The notes under the pieces: model-generated
Told to the model about the DNA's origin: nothing
What the model saw: only the letters and a program-made list of their open reading frames with translations
The model's database searches: none
Made by a program: the position numbers and the translations under genes
Shown here: positions 46,634-59,303 of the stretch, piece by piece
Position numbering within the stretch: position 1 is the stretch's first letter
How the letters are laid out: every line of letters starts with the position of its first letter
Source of the DNA: Lycium barbarum
Lineage: Eukaryota; Streptophyta; Magnoliopsida; Solanales; Solanaceae
Direction: 5' to 3'
Assembly: GCF_019175385.1 (NCBI RefSeq)
Contig: NC_083339.1
Span: 28,487,637-28,551,636, forward strand
Length of the DNA stretch: 64,000 bases

Positions 46634-49600
46634 ATGCCTGCGAAAAGGAAATACACCAGAAAGGCCACAGCCACCAGCCAGGGGCCAACTGCGGAGGCAA
46701 CTCGCGAAGAGACCGTTCCGACTCAGACAGCAGCCCCAACCGCTCCTACAGTTACACTTCTTAGTGATTCGGATGGGGATGTTAGAAGTGCTATCAACAT
46801 GCTCACTCAACTGGTAGCAGCTCAGGCCCAACATCAGGAATATAGGTCAAGTTCAAGAGGTAATGGAGAGTCTTCTAAGACTAAGGACTTTCTCAGGATG
46901 AATCTCCCAGTTTTTACGGGGAAAAAAAAAGATGAGGACCCACAGGACAACATTGATGCTCTTCAGAAAATCTTCAGGATTATTATGACAATTACGGAAA
47001 CTAAAACAGTTACTTTTGGAGCTCGTCAGCTGCAGATCATTGCTAAAACCTGGTATGAATCTTGGGAAGAGATATATTTTACATCCCAGAGGGGCTATAA
47101 TTGGAGATACCATTGTTTCTGGTACAGAAGTTCCTATAAAAATAGGAAATGCCCTACCTTTGAGTACGGTTTGAACTATTGATTTACGTAATTGGAAATA
47201 ACCAATTAGGTTTACGATGAAACCTAGAAATCGATCACTGATACAATTTGAGTACCTCTGTAGGATAGACCTCAACAGAAAATGAAAGAGTAAGGGCAGC
47301 AAGTGATTGAGTTCAGCAGTTCCTCATAAAAAATTATTGACTAACGAGATATAGTAATATGGAGATCCCGAGGTGAGGATGCACCTGATGCTACATGGGA
47401 TGAATTCACAAGTGCATTCCTGGGCCACTTCATGCCAATAGAAGTCAGAGAAGCTAAGGTTGAGCAATTCCTGAAGCTTAAATAGAATGGTAGGTCAGTT
47501 CAGGACTACTATTTAGAATTTATCAGTCTGGCTAAGCATGGTCCAATTATGGTACCGAACATGAGGGCACGAGTGAGGAGGTTTTTTGGGGGGTCTTGAT
47601 TCCCATTTGTATGATGTGGCCAATATTTCCGCACAGAATGGGGGGATGACTATCTCCAAGATAGTTGCTTTCGTACAAGGGAATGAGACAAGGCTGAAGG
47701 AGGAGGAAGCGTTGCAGAAAGAGAAAGACAAGGAGTTCAACAAGAGGGCCAAGTTTACTGGACAGTTCAGCGGTAATGAAAACAGAAAGTTTTTTAAGAA
47801 CAAGTCAGTCGGACCTGCTCTGTCCACAGCAAGTGCTCCAGTTTCTATGTTCAGGAAAGATAACCGTCAGCAGAATTTCAGGTCGTCAGGCTCCCAGTCT
47901 CAGGCCAGTGTGACTCAGAGTAACTTCACCAATCCGATTTGTGCTAAGTGTGGGAAGAGGCATCCTGGGGAGTGCTGCTCTGGATCGAATATTTGCTATG
48001 GGTATGGCCAGCCGGGCCATGTTCAGCGAAATTGCCCTTCAATCAGATAGGACACAGGAGGTAATCAGACTTAGTCAGTAAATTCGTCAGTTCCTCATAA
48101 TAACCAGACTCAGGCAGGACATGCACCAGCTAGATCCGGCAACACAAGCGGTGGCCCAAACCGTTTGTATGCTTTGACCGGGTGTCAGGATATCGATGCC
48201 CGTACTAATGTTGTCATGGGTATACTCACCGTTTTCAGTTTCAATGTTTATACTCTCATGGACCCTAGATCCACTCTATCCTATGTCACCTCTTATGCTG
48301 CTAAGAAATTTGGTATTGAACCTGAAAAGCTAAAATAACCTTTGAAGTGTTTACTCCAGTTGGTGAGTCAGTCTTAGCCCGACGTGTCTATAGGGGCTGT
48401 CCTATCAAAGTCTACCACCATGTTGTTCCAGCTGACCTATGTCAGTTAGAAATGATATATTTTGATGTAATCATGGGCATGGACTGGTTATATTCATGTT
48501 ATGCGTCAGTTGATTGTAGAACCAAAGCTGTAAATTTCAAGTTTCCTATGAGCCAGTCTTAGAGTGGAAGGGTGATTCAGTAAGTCCTAAGGGTAGGTTT
48601 ATTTCTTACCTCAAGGCAAGAAAAATGGTGTCTAAGGGTTACATCTATCATCTCGTTCGGGTTAGGGATTCAGCTTCCCAGACCCTAACTCTTGAGTCAG
48701 TCTCTGTTGTTAATGAGTTTCTAGAAGTCTTTCTCGAGGATCTTCCCAGAATTCCTCCTGATAGGAAAATTGATTTCGCAATTGACCTACTCCCAGGTAT
48801 GAAACCTATATCTATTCCATTTTATAGGATGGCTCGAGCTGAATTACGAGTGCTTAAGGCTCAACTCAAAGATCTTCTAGACAAGGGTTTTATCCGACCC
48901 AGTGTCTCTCCATGGGGTTCCCCAGTCCTTTTCGTTCGCAAGAAAGATGGTTCTTTGCGTATGTGCATTAACTATCGCCAGCTCAATAAATTCACAGTCA
49001 AGAACAAATACCCTCTTCCACGAATAGATGACTTATTTGATCAGTTTCAGGTTGCCCAATGTTACTCTAAGATAGATCTCCGATCAGGTTACCATCAGCT
49101 TAAGGTTAGGGGACAAGATATTCCTAAGGCAGCCTTTAGAAACATATATGGTCATTTCGAATTCTGTGTCATGTCTTTCGATTTGACCAATGCCCCAACA
49201 GCATTTATGGACCTTATGAATAGATTTTTCAAGCTATACCTCGACCTCTTTGTCATTGTCTTCATAGATGATATCCTCATTTACTCCCGTAGTGAGGCCG
49301 AGCACGCAGAACACCTTCGTATAGTTCTTCATATTCTCAAGGACCGCAAGTTGTATGCAAAATTTTCTAAGTTTGAAATTTGGCTCAAGTCAGTAGCCTT
49401 CTTAAGTCATGTGATTTTTAGTGAGGGTGTTCAGGTTGACTCTCAGAAGATTGAGGCCGTTAAAAATTGGCTCAGACCCACATCAATTTCAGATGTCCGT
49501 AGTTTCTTTGGTCTAGCAGGCTATTACCGACGTTTCATAGAGGGATTTTCGTCTATTTCAGCACCATTGACCAAGTTGATGAAGAAGGAAGTTAAATTTC

Positions 49601-51636
49601 AGTGGTCAAATGCCTGTGAGCGTAGTTTCGAGGAATTGGAAAACGAGATTGACTTTTGCGCCAGTGTTGACTCTACCAGAGGGAACCGAAGGGTTCGTGG
49701 TTTATTGTGATGCTTTGGGAGTTGGTCTCGGATGTGTCTTAATGCAGCATGGTAAGGTTGTAGCGTATGCATCTCGTCAGCTCAAGGTTCACGAAAAGAA
49801 TTATCCGACTCATGACCTAGAGTTGGCAGCTGTAGTTTTTGCACTTAAGATATGGCGTCATTATTTGTATGGAGTGCATGTTGATATTTTCACATATCAT
49901 AAAATCCTGCAATATATCTTCGAGCAAAGGGAGTTGAATCTTAGGCAAAGGAGATGGCTCGAATTGCTTAAGGATTACGATGTGGATATTCTCTATCATC
50001 CGGGAAAGTGAATCTTGTAGCTGATGCTCTTAGTCGGCGTTCCATGGGGAGTTTAGCCCACATTGATGCAGATAAGAGAGTTATGACTAGGGAAGTTCAC
50101 CGTTTGGCTAGTCTTTGAGTTCGACTTTTGGACTCTGAGGATGGTGGTGTAGTTGTTCAGAATAGAGCCCTTTCCTCTTTAGTGGTTGAAGTCAAAGAGA
50201 AACACTTTAATAATCCCTACTTGTTGCAGCTGAAAGAGGGGATTCACAAGCATAAGATGATGACTTTCGAACAAGGGGGAGATGATGGTACCTTGAGGTA
50301 CCGAGGTAGATTGTGTGTTACAGATGTAGATGGGCTCAGAGAACGAATCATGTCAGAAGCTCACAATTCCAGGTATTCCATTCACCCAGGTTCCACTAAG
50401 ATGTATCATGATCTTAAGGATATTTACTGGTGGAACGATATGAAGAAGAATGTGGTAGATTTTGTAGCTAAGTGTCCGAATTGTCAGCAAGTGAAAGCCG
50501 AACACCAGAGGCCTGGTGGCTTGGCTCAAAATATTGATATTCCTGTCCGGAAATGGGAAATGATCAATATGGACTTTGTATCAGGTCTACCTCGCTCAGC
50601 AAGGAGACATGACTCTATTTGGGTGATTATTGACAGGCTTACTAAGTCGACACACTTTTTGCCAGTCAAGACCACAGATTCAGCAGAAGATTATGCTAAG
50701 CTATATGTTAATGAAATTATCAGATTGCATGGGACCCCAGTGTTCATTATTTTAGATCGTGGTGCTCAGTTCACAGCGAACTTCTGGAAATCCTTTCAGA
50801 AAGGATTGGGTACCAAGGTGAACCTCAGCACAACTTTTCATCCACAAATAAATGGCCAGGCAGAGCGCACTATTCAGACCCTTGAGGACATGCTGAGAGC
50901 ATTTGTCCTAGATTTCAAGGGTAATTGGGATGACCATTTACCTCTCATCGAGTTTTCCTATAATAACAGTTATCATGCTAGCATTGGGATGGCACTGTTT
51001 GAAGCTCTATATGGGCGAAGGTATAGATCACCAATTGGTTGGTTTGAAGTTAGTGAAGCAGAGTTGTTAGGACCAGATTTGGTTTATCAGGCTTTGGAGA
51101 AAGTCAAGTTAATACATGAGCGTTTGAAAATGGCTCAGAGTCGCCAGAAGTCTTACACAGATGTGAGGTGAAGGGACTCAGAATTTTAAGTTGATGATTG
51201 GGTGTTCCTTAAAGTCTCACCCATGAAGGGTGTTATGAGATTTGGGAAGAAATGGAAGCTCAGTCCCAGATATATTGGACCTTACAGAATTCTGCGAAAG
51301 GTTGGTCTAGTAGCCTATGAACTTGAGTTGCCACAAGATTTGGCTACTGTACATCCCGTGTTTCATGTGTCCATGTTGAGAAAGTGTGTAGGAGACCCGT
51401 CGTTGGTTGTTCCTGTTGATACTATAACAATTAAGGATGGTTTAACCTATGAGGAGATCCCCGTAGCCATTCTTGACAGTCAGGTTAGCAAGTTGAGACT
51501 AAGGAAGTAGCCTCAGTGCCTGTGGAGAAGTCAGAAAGTTGAGAAAGCTACATGGGAAGCCGAGGAGGATATGGAATCCAAGTACCCATTTTTGTTTGAA
51601 GATCAAGTAGAGAACTCTCAAGATAACTTTCCATAG
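46634..51636 (+). pseudogene. Decayed gag-pol polyprotein of element B
   Basis: ATG at 46634 (MPAKRKYTRK...) to TAG at 51634-51636. Gag is open to the rpl2 insert (47066), resumes at about 47366 (RGEDAPDATWDEF), has a stop at 47481 (QNGR expected, TAG seen) and a frameshift at a T6G6 run near 47588. Its zinc knuckle reads CYGYGQPGHVQRNC: the second Cys is Tyr, which should abolish zinc binding. Protease has DPRST where DPGST is expected (48265) and a FDVIMGMDWL block (48455). RT lies at 48625-49650 with FIDDIL intact; RNase H continues in another frame from 49610; integrase (50128-51171) shows the HHCC finger and the D-D-E core (MDFVSGLP, LDRGAQF, ..GQAERTIQTLEDM); the tail ends with a chromodomain-like KATWEAEEDMESKYPFLFE after a frameshift near 51507. 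At least five frame changes in total. The C-terminal tail and RT style are Tekay/Del. Confidence 0.92.
47066..47365 (+). other. rpl2: Plastid rpl2 fragment (exon 1 end plus group II intron start) inserted in gag
   Basis: In the frame AGA-TAT-ATT the bases from 47069 encode [20 protein letters not shown] followed by [11 protein letters not shown], which is plastid ribosomal protein L2 up to the end of its first exon. At 47164 the expected intron start GTGCGGTTTGAAC appears as GTACGGTTTGAAC, and the next 200 bases follow the rpl2 group II intron as I remember it. The ends are fuzzy by about 4 bases, with GGGAAGA at the left and GGAGA at the right joint. Gag coding resumes straight after. Differences from plastid sequence that I recall are mostly G-to-A or C-to-T, as expected of a nuclear plastid copy. 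Not functional here. Confidence 0.9.
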
Positions 51637-51823
51637 CCCATGTCATGTTATGTCTCATGTTTCACGCTAATGTCATATATTCGGTGCCCATGTTCCATGT
51701 CTCAGTATTCACTTTTCCATGTGACCATGTCATGTTAGTTCAGTCTCCATGTTTCATGTCATGTTTCCTTCACGTTCATGTAGTTAAGTCATGTCCAGTC
51801 ATATTCTAAACCATGACCTATCA

Positions 51824-51855
51824 CTCGAGGACGAATGATCCCAAGGGGGAGATAT
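51824..51855 (+). other. CTCGAGGACGAA motif and polypurine tract of element B
   Basis: Motif at 51824-51835, then TGATCCC and AAGGGGGAGATAT before the LTR. It lies about 190 bases beyond the gag-pol stop, so it is non-coding. Confidence 0.85.
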
Positions 51856-53963
51856 TGTAACACCTCGTAGCTTCGGGCGAAGGTTTGACTCATAAGATAA
51901 TAACATAATGGAACCAATATGAGGGTTATAGGAAGTGTTTTGAAAACTGATCAAGTCATAAGGAATGTCTTTGGGCAAAGCAAAGTTGGAACCACTCTAC
52001 GGGGCATGTTTGCAAGTGAGTTTGTAGAAGGTATTACTTCCAACGACCATGACCCCTTTATTAATTAGGAATTTGGGAAAACTTCCTAAATTATAGTTGT
52101 AGCCCTTTGAAATACCTTTCCAACGGTATATTATGGGGGTCAAGGGGACACCTGTACAAAACGTTGTGGCCATTTTACTCAAGGATTATAGAGCAGTCCG
52201 TTCACTGGTCATGTTATACGAACTGGTTATACGGCCCATATAATTTTATACGGACCGTATAACTCGTCCGTACTTCATGAAACTTCAACCCGACATTCTG
52301 TTTTGTGCCATGATAAAATATGGTCATATTATGCGGACCGTATAATATGTCCATATAATTTCCGCCTCACTTTTGTATAAATTCAATCCTTGAGTTCTTT
52401 TATTTCATTATTCACAATTCCAAGCCCTAGCAACAATCCAAAACATCAAGGTAAGTCAATCCAAACCCTTCCAACTCAATTCCAGCATATACTCTAATAA
52501 TCTAAGCAAGAAATCATTATTCCTAATCTTGGGTTTTCAAGAAAACCCATCTCAAGGTTCAAGAATAAAGATTTAGGAAATCTTCTCCAAAATTGAAGTC
52601 TTTAATTCATGTTTTGGAGCAATTAAAGTATGTAGAACTTCTATCCACATATGGGAATCTCTACGTTCTTCCCCATGCTCTGTTTATTGATATCCATGAA
52701 GTTCAAATCCTAGGGCATTAAACCCAACTTATTGGTAGCCCGTATTTATGTATCTATGTACATGAATTTTGTATCTATATTCGTTATTGTATTCCTAATC
52801 TTCCATTACGGTTATTAGGAACCCTAGCTTAATCCTTGAATCATGAATTCTTTCTCATGTGTTCTCATTATGTTGATATGAAACTTTATGATTTTTATCT
52901 AGCAAGTTACAAGCATGTTTTCAAGTCAATTATATATATAATTATGAACTATTATTATTACTCATGAATCAAGAACATGTTTGCAAGACCATGACAAGTT
53001 ATCTCATGAAACCATGTTACAAGATATTTCATGAAACCATGTTACAAGTTATTTCACGAAAATCATGAGCTTCTTAGCCAACTATATCATGTTCATGTTT
53101 TTGGGATTTTCTAAGTTAACCGAGAATGATCAATAAAGCATGAAACTACGTAGCCACCGTAGGATAAGGGTTGTCAGCAAGGAGGAAACACCTTCGTTAT
53201 GCAGTTTGGATCCTTACATGCTTATTATTACCTAAATCTCATATCCCTGACAAGGTGTGAGTGTTCTGCTAGTAGGACGCAAGTACCAGATCTTGTTGTC
53301 GGTTATACTATAGCATTCCCCACGTTACAAGCAGTTTTATATACATGTATTTCCATTGATTTATTGTTTTCAGACTTTACTCACGTTTCATGCTCATGTT
53401 CAAGTTATATTCAGTTTCAATTTATGTCATATACCTATGTTGTGCCATGTTCTTTATTTCAGCAAGTTTTACATACTAGTACTATTCACTATTTACTAAC
53501 TTCCCTTTTGCTCGGGGCCTGCACTTCACGGTGCAGATGCCAATTTTCAGGAGCATACACCTGCGTAGTAGGATCACCTCAGTTTTCAGCTTATTGGTGA
53601 GCCCCACTTCTCTCGGGGTTCAACATGGAGTCTACATTAGTATTCAGTTTATGGTAGTCCAGGGCTATGTCTTGGTAGTTAGTATTCAGACATGTTTTAG
53701 AGGTTTCATAGACAGATGTTTGTTCACACAGTCAGTTATGCTTTCATGTTTGCAGACTATTACGTTTTCATGATTTTTCATGCTATGAGATAATTTCAAG
53801 ACTTTATTCCACAATTACATTTGCATGATTCATTTAAATTGCATCATACATATTATGTTGTTTTGATGCCCATGTTGACAAGTAAGCCATGAGGTTCGCT
53901 CGGACACATGCAAGCAAGGTCCGAGTGTCGTGTTACACCCAGGCCATGGTTTGGGGCGTGACA
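51856..53963 (+). repeat. Element B 3' LTR (2108 bp)
   Basis: TGTAACACCTCG... to ...GGGGCGTGACA. Contains a perfect-arm TATACGGACCGTATA site at 52247-52261 and related sites on either side. Provides the full sequence missing from the 5' LTR. Confidence 0.93.
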
Positions 53964-54024
53964 ATAGGTGTCGATCTAAGTCGTAGGATTCATTTTCAGT
54001 AGTAATTTTACAAAAATTCCACTA

Positions 54025-54035
54025 GTCCCACATCG
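54025..54035 (+). promoter_or_regulatory. USE-like element GTCCCACATCG in Tat LTR E2
   Basis: Exact match to the plant snRNA upstream sequence element core. The aligned E1 site (3401-3411) has one substitution. The TATA hairpin expected about 32 bases further on is absent here. Confidence 0.5.
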
Positions 54036-57013
54036 GTATTTTAGGGTATAGGACAAATTTTGGGGACTCCAACCCTCACTATTTCATAAGTTGGAACAAC
54101 CTTAAGAGGCTAGAACTCCGAGTTTAAGCCTCTCAGTATAAAATTTTAAACTTTAACTTAAAAATTTGGGGTTTCCTTAGTTCTAAAATTTGTTTTCTTG
54201 GTTGTTTTGTGTCTGGTGTAGCTGAGTGTGGGATTTGGAAGCACAAAAGGCCTTCAAATTCATTCTTGTACATGGCTACACTTAAAAAGGGTAACTCCTT
54301 AATCCTGCTATTGTTTTTCTTATTGATAGGGTCTATTATGTAATATCATCCCGTTATTGCAATTAGTTTACCTAGGTATGTTAATGTTGGTTCACTACCT
54401 TAATGGTGCTTGAGGTTCATGAAGAATTTAAGCAAGACACTTCCCTCTTGACCACATTAGTTGAATGTTTAAATCCAACTATGATTGAGTAGGCCTGTTG
54501 GATCAAGGATGAGTTGAATATTTATTTGTTTGAATTATGTAACTAATGGCATTCCATTAATAAAAGGGGTAAGTTGAGATTTATTTGTTAGAAAGGTTAC
54601 ATCCCTGTTTGACTGTACCTTCTTTTAAGCATAATAAAGTGGGGTTGTAGGGTTAACATTAGCAACTTTAATGACCTTTTAGACTAATGTCAAGTTTGTA
54701 AACGTTTATAATACTATTAGGAAGCTACAATGACCTAGGTTGAGTAGTGCAAGGCTCTGATGAGGTTAATTAGGGTCAGTTGGCAAAATATAATGGCTTG
54801 TTTAACCACTCAGAGGGTAAAAAGGTCTTTACATGACTGTTTAAACGCCAATTTGGAATAATAGGACTTATCAATAAGGCTATTGAGTTCCAAGTACTAG
54901 TATGGCACAGTATGAGAACACTGCTTAATCAACTACCCTCTTGACATGCTTTAATTGTCTGAAAACTCTTATAGAATTCTAAGTGTTAATTGTAATGACC
55001 CTGTTCCAGATTCTGAGTATGCTTGCAGCTCCATCTATTTGTCTTGTGTTGTTTCTTTCCTTTGAGCTGCCATGCTATGATATATTAAGCTTACATCCTT
55101 ATTTGAAAATTCATGGAGTCTATGCATGAGAACCTACCTATGGGATGTGTTGTCTGTTCTTGATGTCTGATGGTGATGAACTTTTGAATAATGAGAGGTT
55201 TGATCATTGGTCCTGTATCCTGTTTGTATATTGAATGATGTGGTAAAATCATGATGTGTGATGGTTCCTTGTTCTAATAATGAGTATGATTCAAAGGAGG
55301 TTGTTAAGGATTAATTGATTAAGTTAAAAGGTAAGTATGTTAAGTTAAAAGGTAAGTATGTTACAGTTAATCCATGAGAGTATCCTTTGTTCCATTCAGA
55401 GGTTTGTCTGAATTTGTTTTACCCAAGAAGTTAAAGATAATTAACTTTAAAAAGGAGACTCTCAGATCGATAATATCTAGAGGAGTTAATGAAGTTTGAG
55501 ACATGAACTTGGCTATGATCCTTAGACTAGCTTAACTGTAGAAGTCAGCAGGGTCATTTAGTGGCACATAAGTTGGTTAATTAATAAGGAAAGGGGATCA
55601 GGAAATGTATGTGGATGGACTTAAGTAACCTGGACTTTGAGGAGGTCTTTTAAAGGTACCTTGAGGTAGGATTGGATAAGGTGAATTCATTGCTTTACAG
55701 GTTTGATCTTCTTTAATATTGAAGTGAAACTAGGTAAAGGGAAGGAAAGATTGAACCACCTAGGTCAGTTTGGACTTTATGTATACATTAGTTGTTAATA
55801 AGAAGAATCCTGTCTAGGAAGCAAGCTGGTAAGTGATCTAAATCAATCTTTCAGAAGGTCTAGGTCATTGAAACTTGAGTAGAAACCTAAATGTCTACCA
55901 TATGGCCTATTTGTGAACATGAGTATCCTGTTGCCTTTGCACCTGCACATTGCATTTTAGGACCTATTTTAACATTGATTGAGACTTTGTTTTGGAATCT
56001 AGTTATGCCAAAAAGTCTTAAAGGTTGATTATATTTAGTATTTAGAAGATCATTATTAATCCAAGTCTATTTGATTACCTATTTACGTGAGATGTCTCTA
56101 ATTCTTGTTTGAAGACCTTGAGTGCATTAAAATGAAGTTTACACTGGTCCTAGTCAATATGTGTGATTGTCCCATGCCTAAAATCTGTAAAAAAATAACA
56201 TTAAAAAAAAACGTGTAAGTCAAGCTGCTAACTTGAAGTTATACTTAAATCACAAAATTCCTGCATAGTTTTATCTAGAGTAAACTGGTTCAAGGTTCAA
56301 AGTGAAAGTCTGCCTGTCATGTTCCCTCTTGAGCTATTTGAGTCTTGGTCTGAGCGTAAATACTTGGTCCATGTGTTTAGTTGCCACTACTTGACTGATT
56401 ACTTTATAGGAACCTCATGACTTTGTTAGATAGAGTTTATAGTATGACATAACCTGTTGAATGTTCAGACTAGCTTGTGATGATTCTGTGAAATTAAAAT
56501 GACTTAAAGAACCTACTAAGGAAAAAATTGACTCAGGCTAAAACTTGATTCAAAATAATGTGGGAATCATTCTGTGTCACTTAGGTATGTTTAGAATGGC
56601 TTACATCTTGTATTGCTAGCATCACTAGTTACTGGTTTTTTCTGAATATCACTATGTCTTGCAACAGTTAGTTAGACTCAAAGAGGCCTGGTTTTGTATA
56701 CTCAATTGTGACATGCCTGTTTAGATCCCAACTGGTTTTATTACACCACACTATGGTCCTGCACATGTCCCTTTGTGAATTAAATGGATGACCTAATTTA
56801 GTGTGTATATAAATCTGCTCAGTTGTGTGTGAAGTCTCTATATACCTCTTTTATTGGTTGCCATTGTGTGAATTGCCTTGTGCTCTCCCATGAGCATTGA
56901 GACTTGCAGTTAACTTCTGTCTAAACTATGTTTACATGCTTATAGTCTATCCTTGTCCATGCTATGTCAAAGTGTTCTTAGTTGGCCTTCTATCTAAACC
57001 ATGTCTGCTTGCT

Positions 57014-57034
57014 TACACACACACACACGCACAC
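57014..57034. repeat. (AC)n microsatellite
   Basis: ACACACACACACACACGCACACA. Simple repeat in the Tat LTR. Confidence 0.85.
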
Positions 57035-57188
57035 ATTGTAGTTGTTCTGTTCATCCATAACCATGTATTTTGGTTGTTGCTTCCATTTATACTATGCCTA
57101 CTATCTCTGTTTGGCTGCTGGTTACACTGTGTCTGCCTATGTCATCTATGTTATCCTTATGTATAAGTGTGAAGTCATGTGTTATCAT

Positions 57189-58233
57189 TGTCACGCCCCG
57201 AACCATGGCCTGGGCATAACACGGCACTCGGGCCTTACTTGCATGTGTCCGAGTGAACCTCATGGCTTGCTTGTTAACATAGGCATCAAAACAATATACT
57301 CTATATGATGCAATTTAAATGAATCATGAAAATGTAATTTGCGGAATAAAGTCTTGAAATTATCTCATAGCATGAAAAATCATGAAAACGTAATAGTCTC
57401 CAAACATGAAAGCATAACTAACTCTGTGAACTAACATCTGTCTATGAAACCTCTAAAACATGTCTGAATACTAACTACCGGGACATGGCCCTGGACTACC
57501 ATAACGGAATACTAATGCAAACTCTATGTTGAACCCCGAGAGGAGTGGGGCTTACCAATAAGCTGACAACTGAGGTGATCCTACTGCGCAGGTGTATGCT
57601 CCTGAAAATCGATATCTGCACCGTGAAGTGCAGGCCCCGGGAAAAAAGGACGTTAGTACATGGTGAATAGTAATAGTATGTAAAACCTGCTGAAATGAAG
57701 AACATGGCACAACATAGGTATAGGACATGAACTGAAACTGAATGTAACTTGAACATGAGCATGAAATGTAAGTAAAGTCTGAAAACAGTAAATCAATGGA
57801 AATACATGTATGTAAAACTGCTTGTAACGTGGGGAACGCTATAGTATAACCGACAATGATTCTGGTACTTGCGTCCTACCAGCAGAACACTTACACCTTG
57901 CCAGGGGTATTAGATTTAAGTAATAATAAGCATGTAAGGATCCAAACTGCATAATGAAGGTGCTGCGTCCTTGCTGACAACCCTTATCCTACGGTGGCAA
58001 CGTAGTTTCAGGCTATCTGAGCCTTCTCGGTTAACTAAGCAATTCCCAAAAACATGAACATGATATAGTTGGCTAAAAAGCCCATGACTTTCATGAAATA
58101 ACTTGTGATCATGATTTCACGAAATAACTTGTAATATGGTTTCATGAAATATCTTGTAATATAGTTTCATAAGATAACTTGTCATAGTCTTGCAAACTTA
58201 TTCTTGATTCATGATTAATAAAAATAGTTAATA

Positions 58234-58276
<43 letters not shown>

Positions 58277-59303
58277 GACTTGAAAACATGCTTGTAACTT
58301 GCTACATAAAATCATAAAGTTTCATATAAACATAATGAGAACACATGAGGAAGAATTCATGATTCATGGATTAAGCTAGGGTTCCTAATAACAGTAATTG
58401 AAGATTAGGAATACAATAACGAGTATAAATACATAAATACGGGCTACCAATATGTTGGGTTTAATGCCCTAGGATTTGAAATTCATGGATATCAAGAAAC
58501 GGAGCATGGGGAAGAACGTAGAGATTCCCACATGTGGATGGAAGTTCTAGATACCTTAATTGCTCCAAAACTTGAATTAGAGACTTGAGTTTTGAAGAAG
58601 ATTTCCTAAATCTTGATTCTTGAACCTTGAGATGGGTTTTCTTGAAAACCCTAGATTAGGAACAATAATTTCTTGCTTAGATTATTAGAATATATGTTAG
58701 AATTGAGTTGATTAATTAGAGTTGGCTTACCTTGGTGATCTTGATGATGGAGGAGGGTAGGAGATCGTTCTAGGGCTTGAAGGAATGTAAAATAATGATG
58801 TGAACTGATACGGACGAATATATACTGTTCTGGAAAATTAAGTTATTCGGCCCAGTTAAATACTGGCCGTATTTTGAAATACGGTTAGTATTTTTAAATA
58901 CGGACTACACTGCGTCTCTTCAGTAAAATGGCCATAACTCTTTGCACATATGTCCGTTTGACCCCCATAATATACCGTTGGAAAGGTATTTCAAATCACT
59001 ACAACTTTTATCAAGGAAGTTTTCCCAAATTACAAATACATTTGTAAATACGGGCCGTATTGTGAAATATTGTCCGTATTTAACCATGTGACATCCAAAT
59101 GCCAAATTCTAGAATGCTCAGAAATCCTTGGTACCAGTTTACGACTTGAATTACGGCCTGTATACTGAAATACGACCACTGTTCATGGGCGTAAACCCCC
59201 ATCTTACAACTGAATAGGGAATTTCCAATTCCCACATTCTTTATCGGGTTTTCTAAGTCTTGGATCATGGTTAAAGCTTAGGTTAAAGGTACGGGGTGTT
59301 ACA
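57189..59303 (-). mobile_element. Solo gypsy LTR G (2115 bp), relative of element B LTR
   Basis: On the plus strand TGTCACGCCCCG... to ...GGGTGTTACA, bracketed by a perfect duplication ATCAT (57184-57188, 59304-59308). Aligns in reverse to the element B LTRs almost end to end (for example 57196-57260 against 53900-53960), with a diverged first 400 bases. It has no PBS or interior, so it is a product of LTR-LTR recombination. Palindromic sites here read TACGGGCCGTA and AATACGG variants. Confidence 0.92.
58237..58273. repeat. (AT)n microsatellite in solo LTR G
   Basis: About 18 AT units. The matching place in the element B LTRs (45389, 52930) has only TATATATATAA, so the expansion is specific to this copy. 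Confidence 0.9.

Larger units (their letters stand above)
44568..53963 (+). mobile_element. Element B: Tekay-like Ty3/gypsy element, 5' LTR truncated
   Basis: LTR 44568-46419, PBS 46425-46442, decayed gag-pol 46634-51636, motif and polypurine tract 51824-51855, complete LTR 51856-53963. The first LTR lacks about 275 terminal bases, so the left duplication is gone and the right flank (ATAGG) cannot be matched. A plastid rpl2 fragment lies inside gag. Confidence 0.9.
53964..57188 (+). mobile_element. Tat/Ogre-type 5' LTR, segment 1 of 2 (E2), left end lost
   Basis: Begins directly after element B without a TGTTGACACC start, so the first part of this LTR was removed or lies beyond B. Homologous to E1 from about 3400 on (USE-like block, then the AAGCACAAA...GGCCTTCAAATTCATT block at 54240). 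Ends with ATCAT (57184-57188), the left duplication of solo LTR G. No coding sequence; the frames near 56900-57300 lie over a (CA)n run and are not supported. Confidence 0.7.

Noticed and set aside
46853..47302. Reverse-strand 149-codon frame over element B gag
   Set aside because: Runs through gag and the rpl2 insert on the wrong strand; no domain.
47066..47365. rpl2 segment as a functional nuclear rpl2 gene
   Set aside because: Only the end of exon 1 and part of the intron are present, with no transit peptide, start codon or exon 2.
56897..57308. Cysteine/leucine-rich plus-strand frames
   Set aside because: Lie over a (CA)n run in the Tat LTR and cross the boundary into solo LTR G; no family resemblance.
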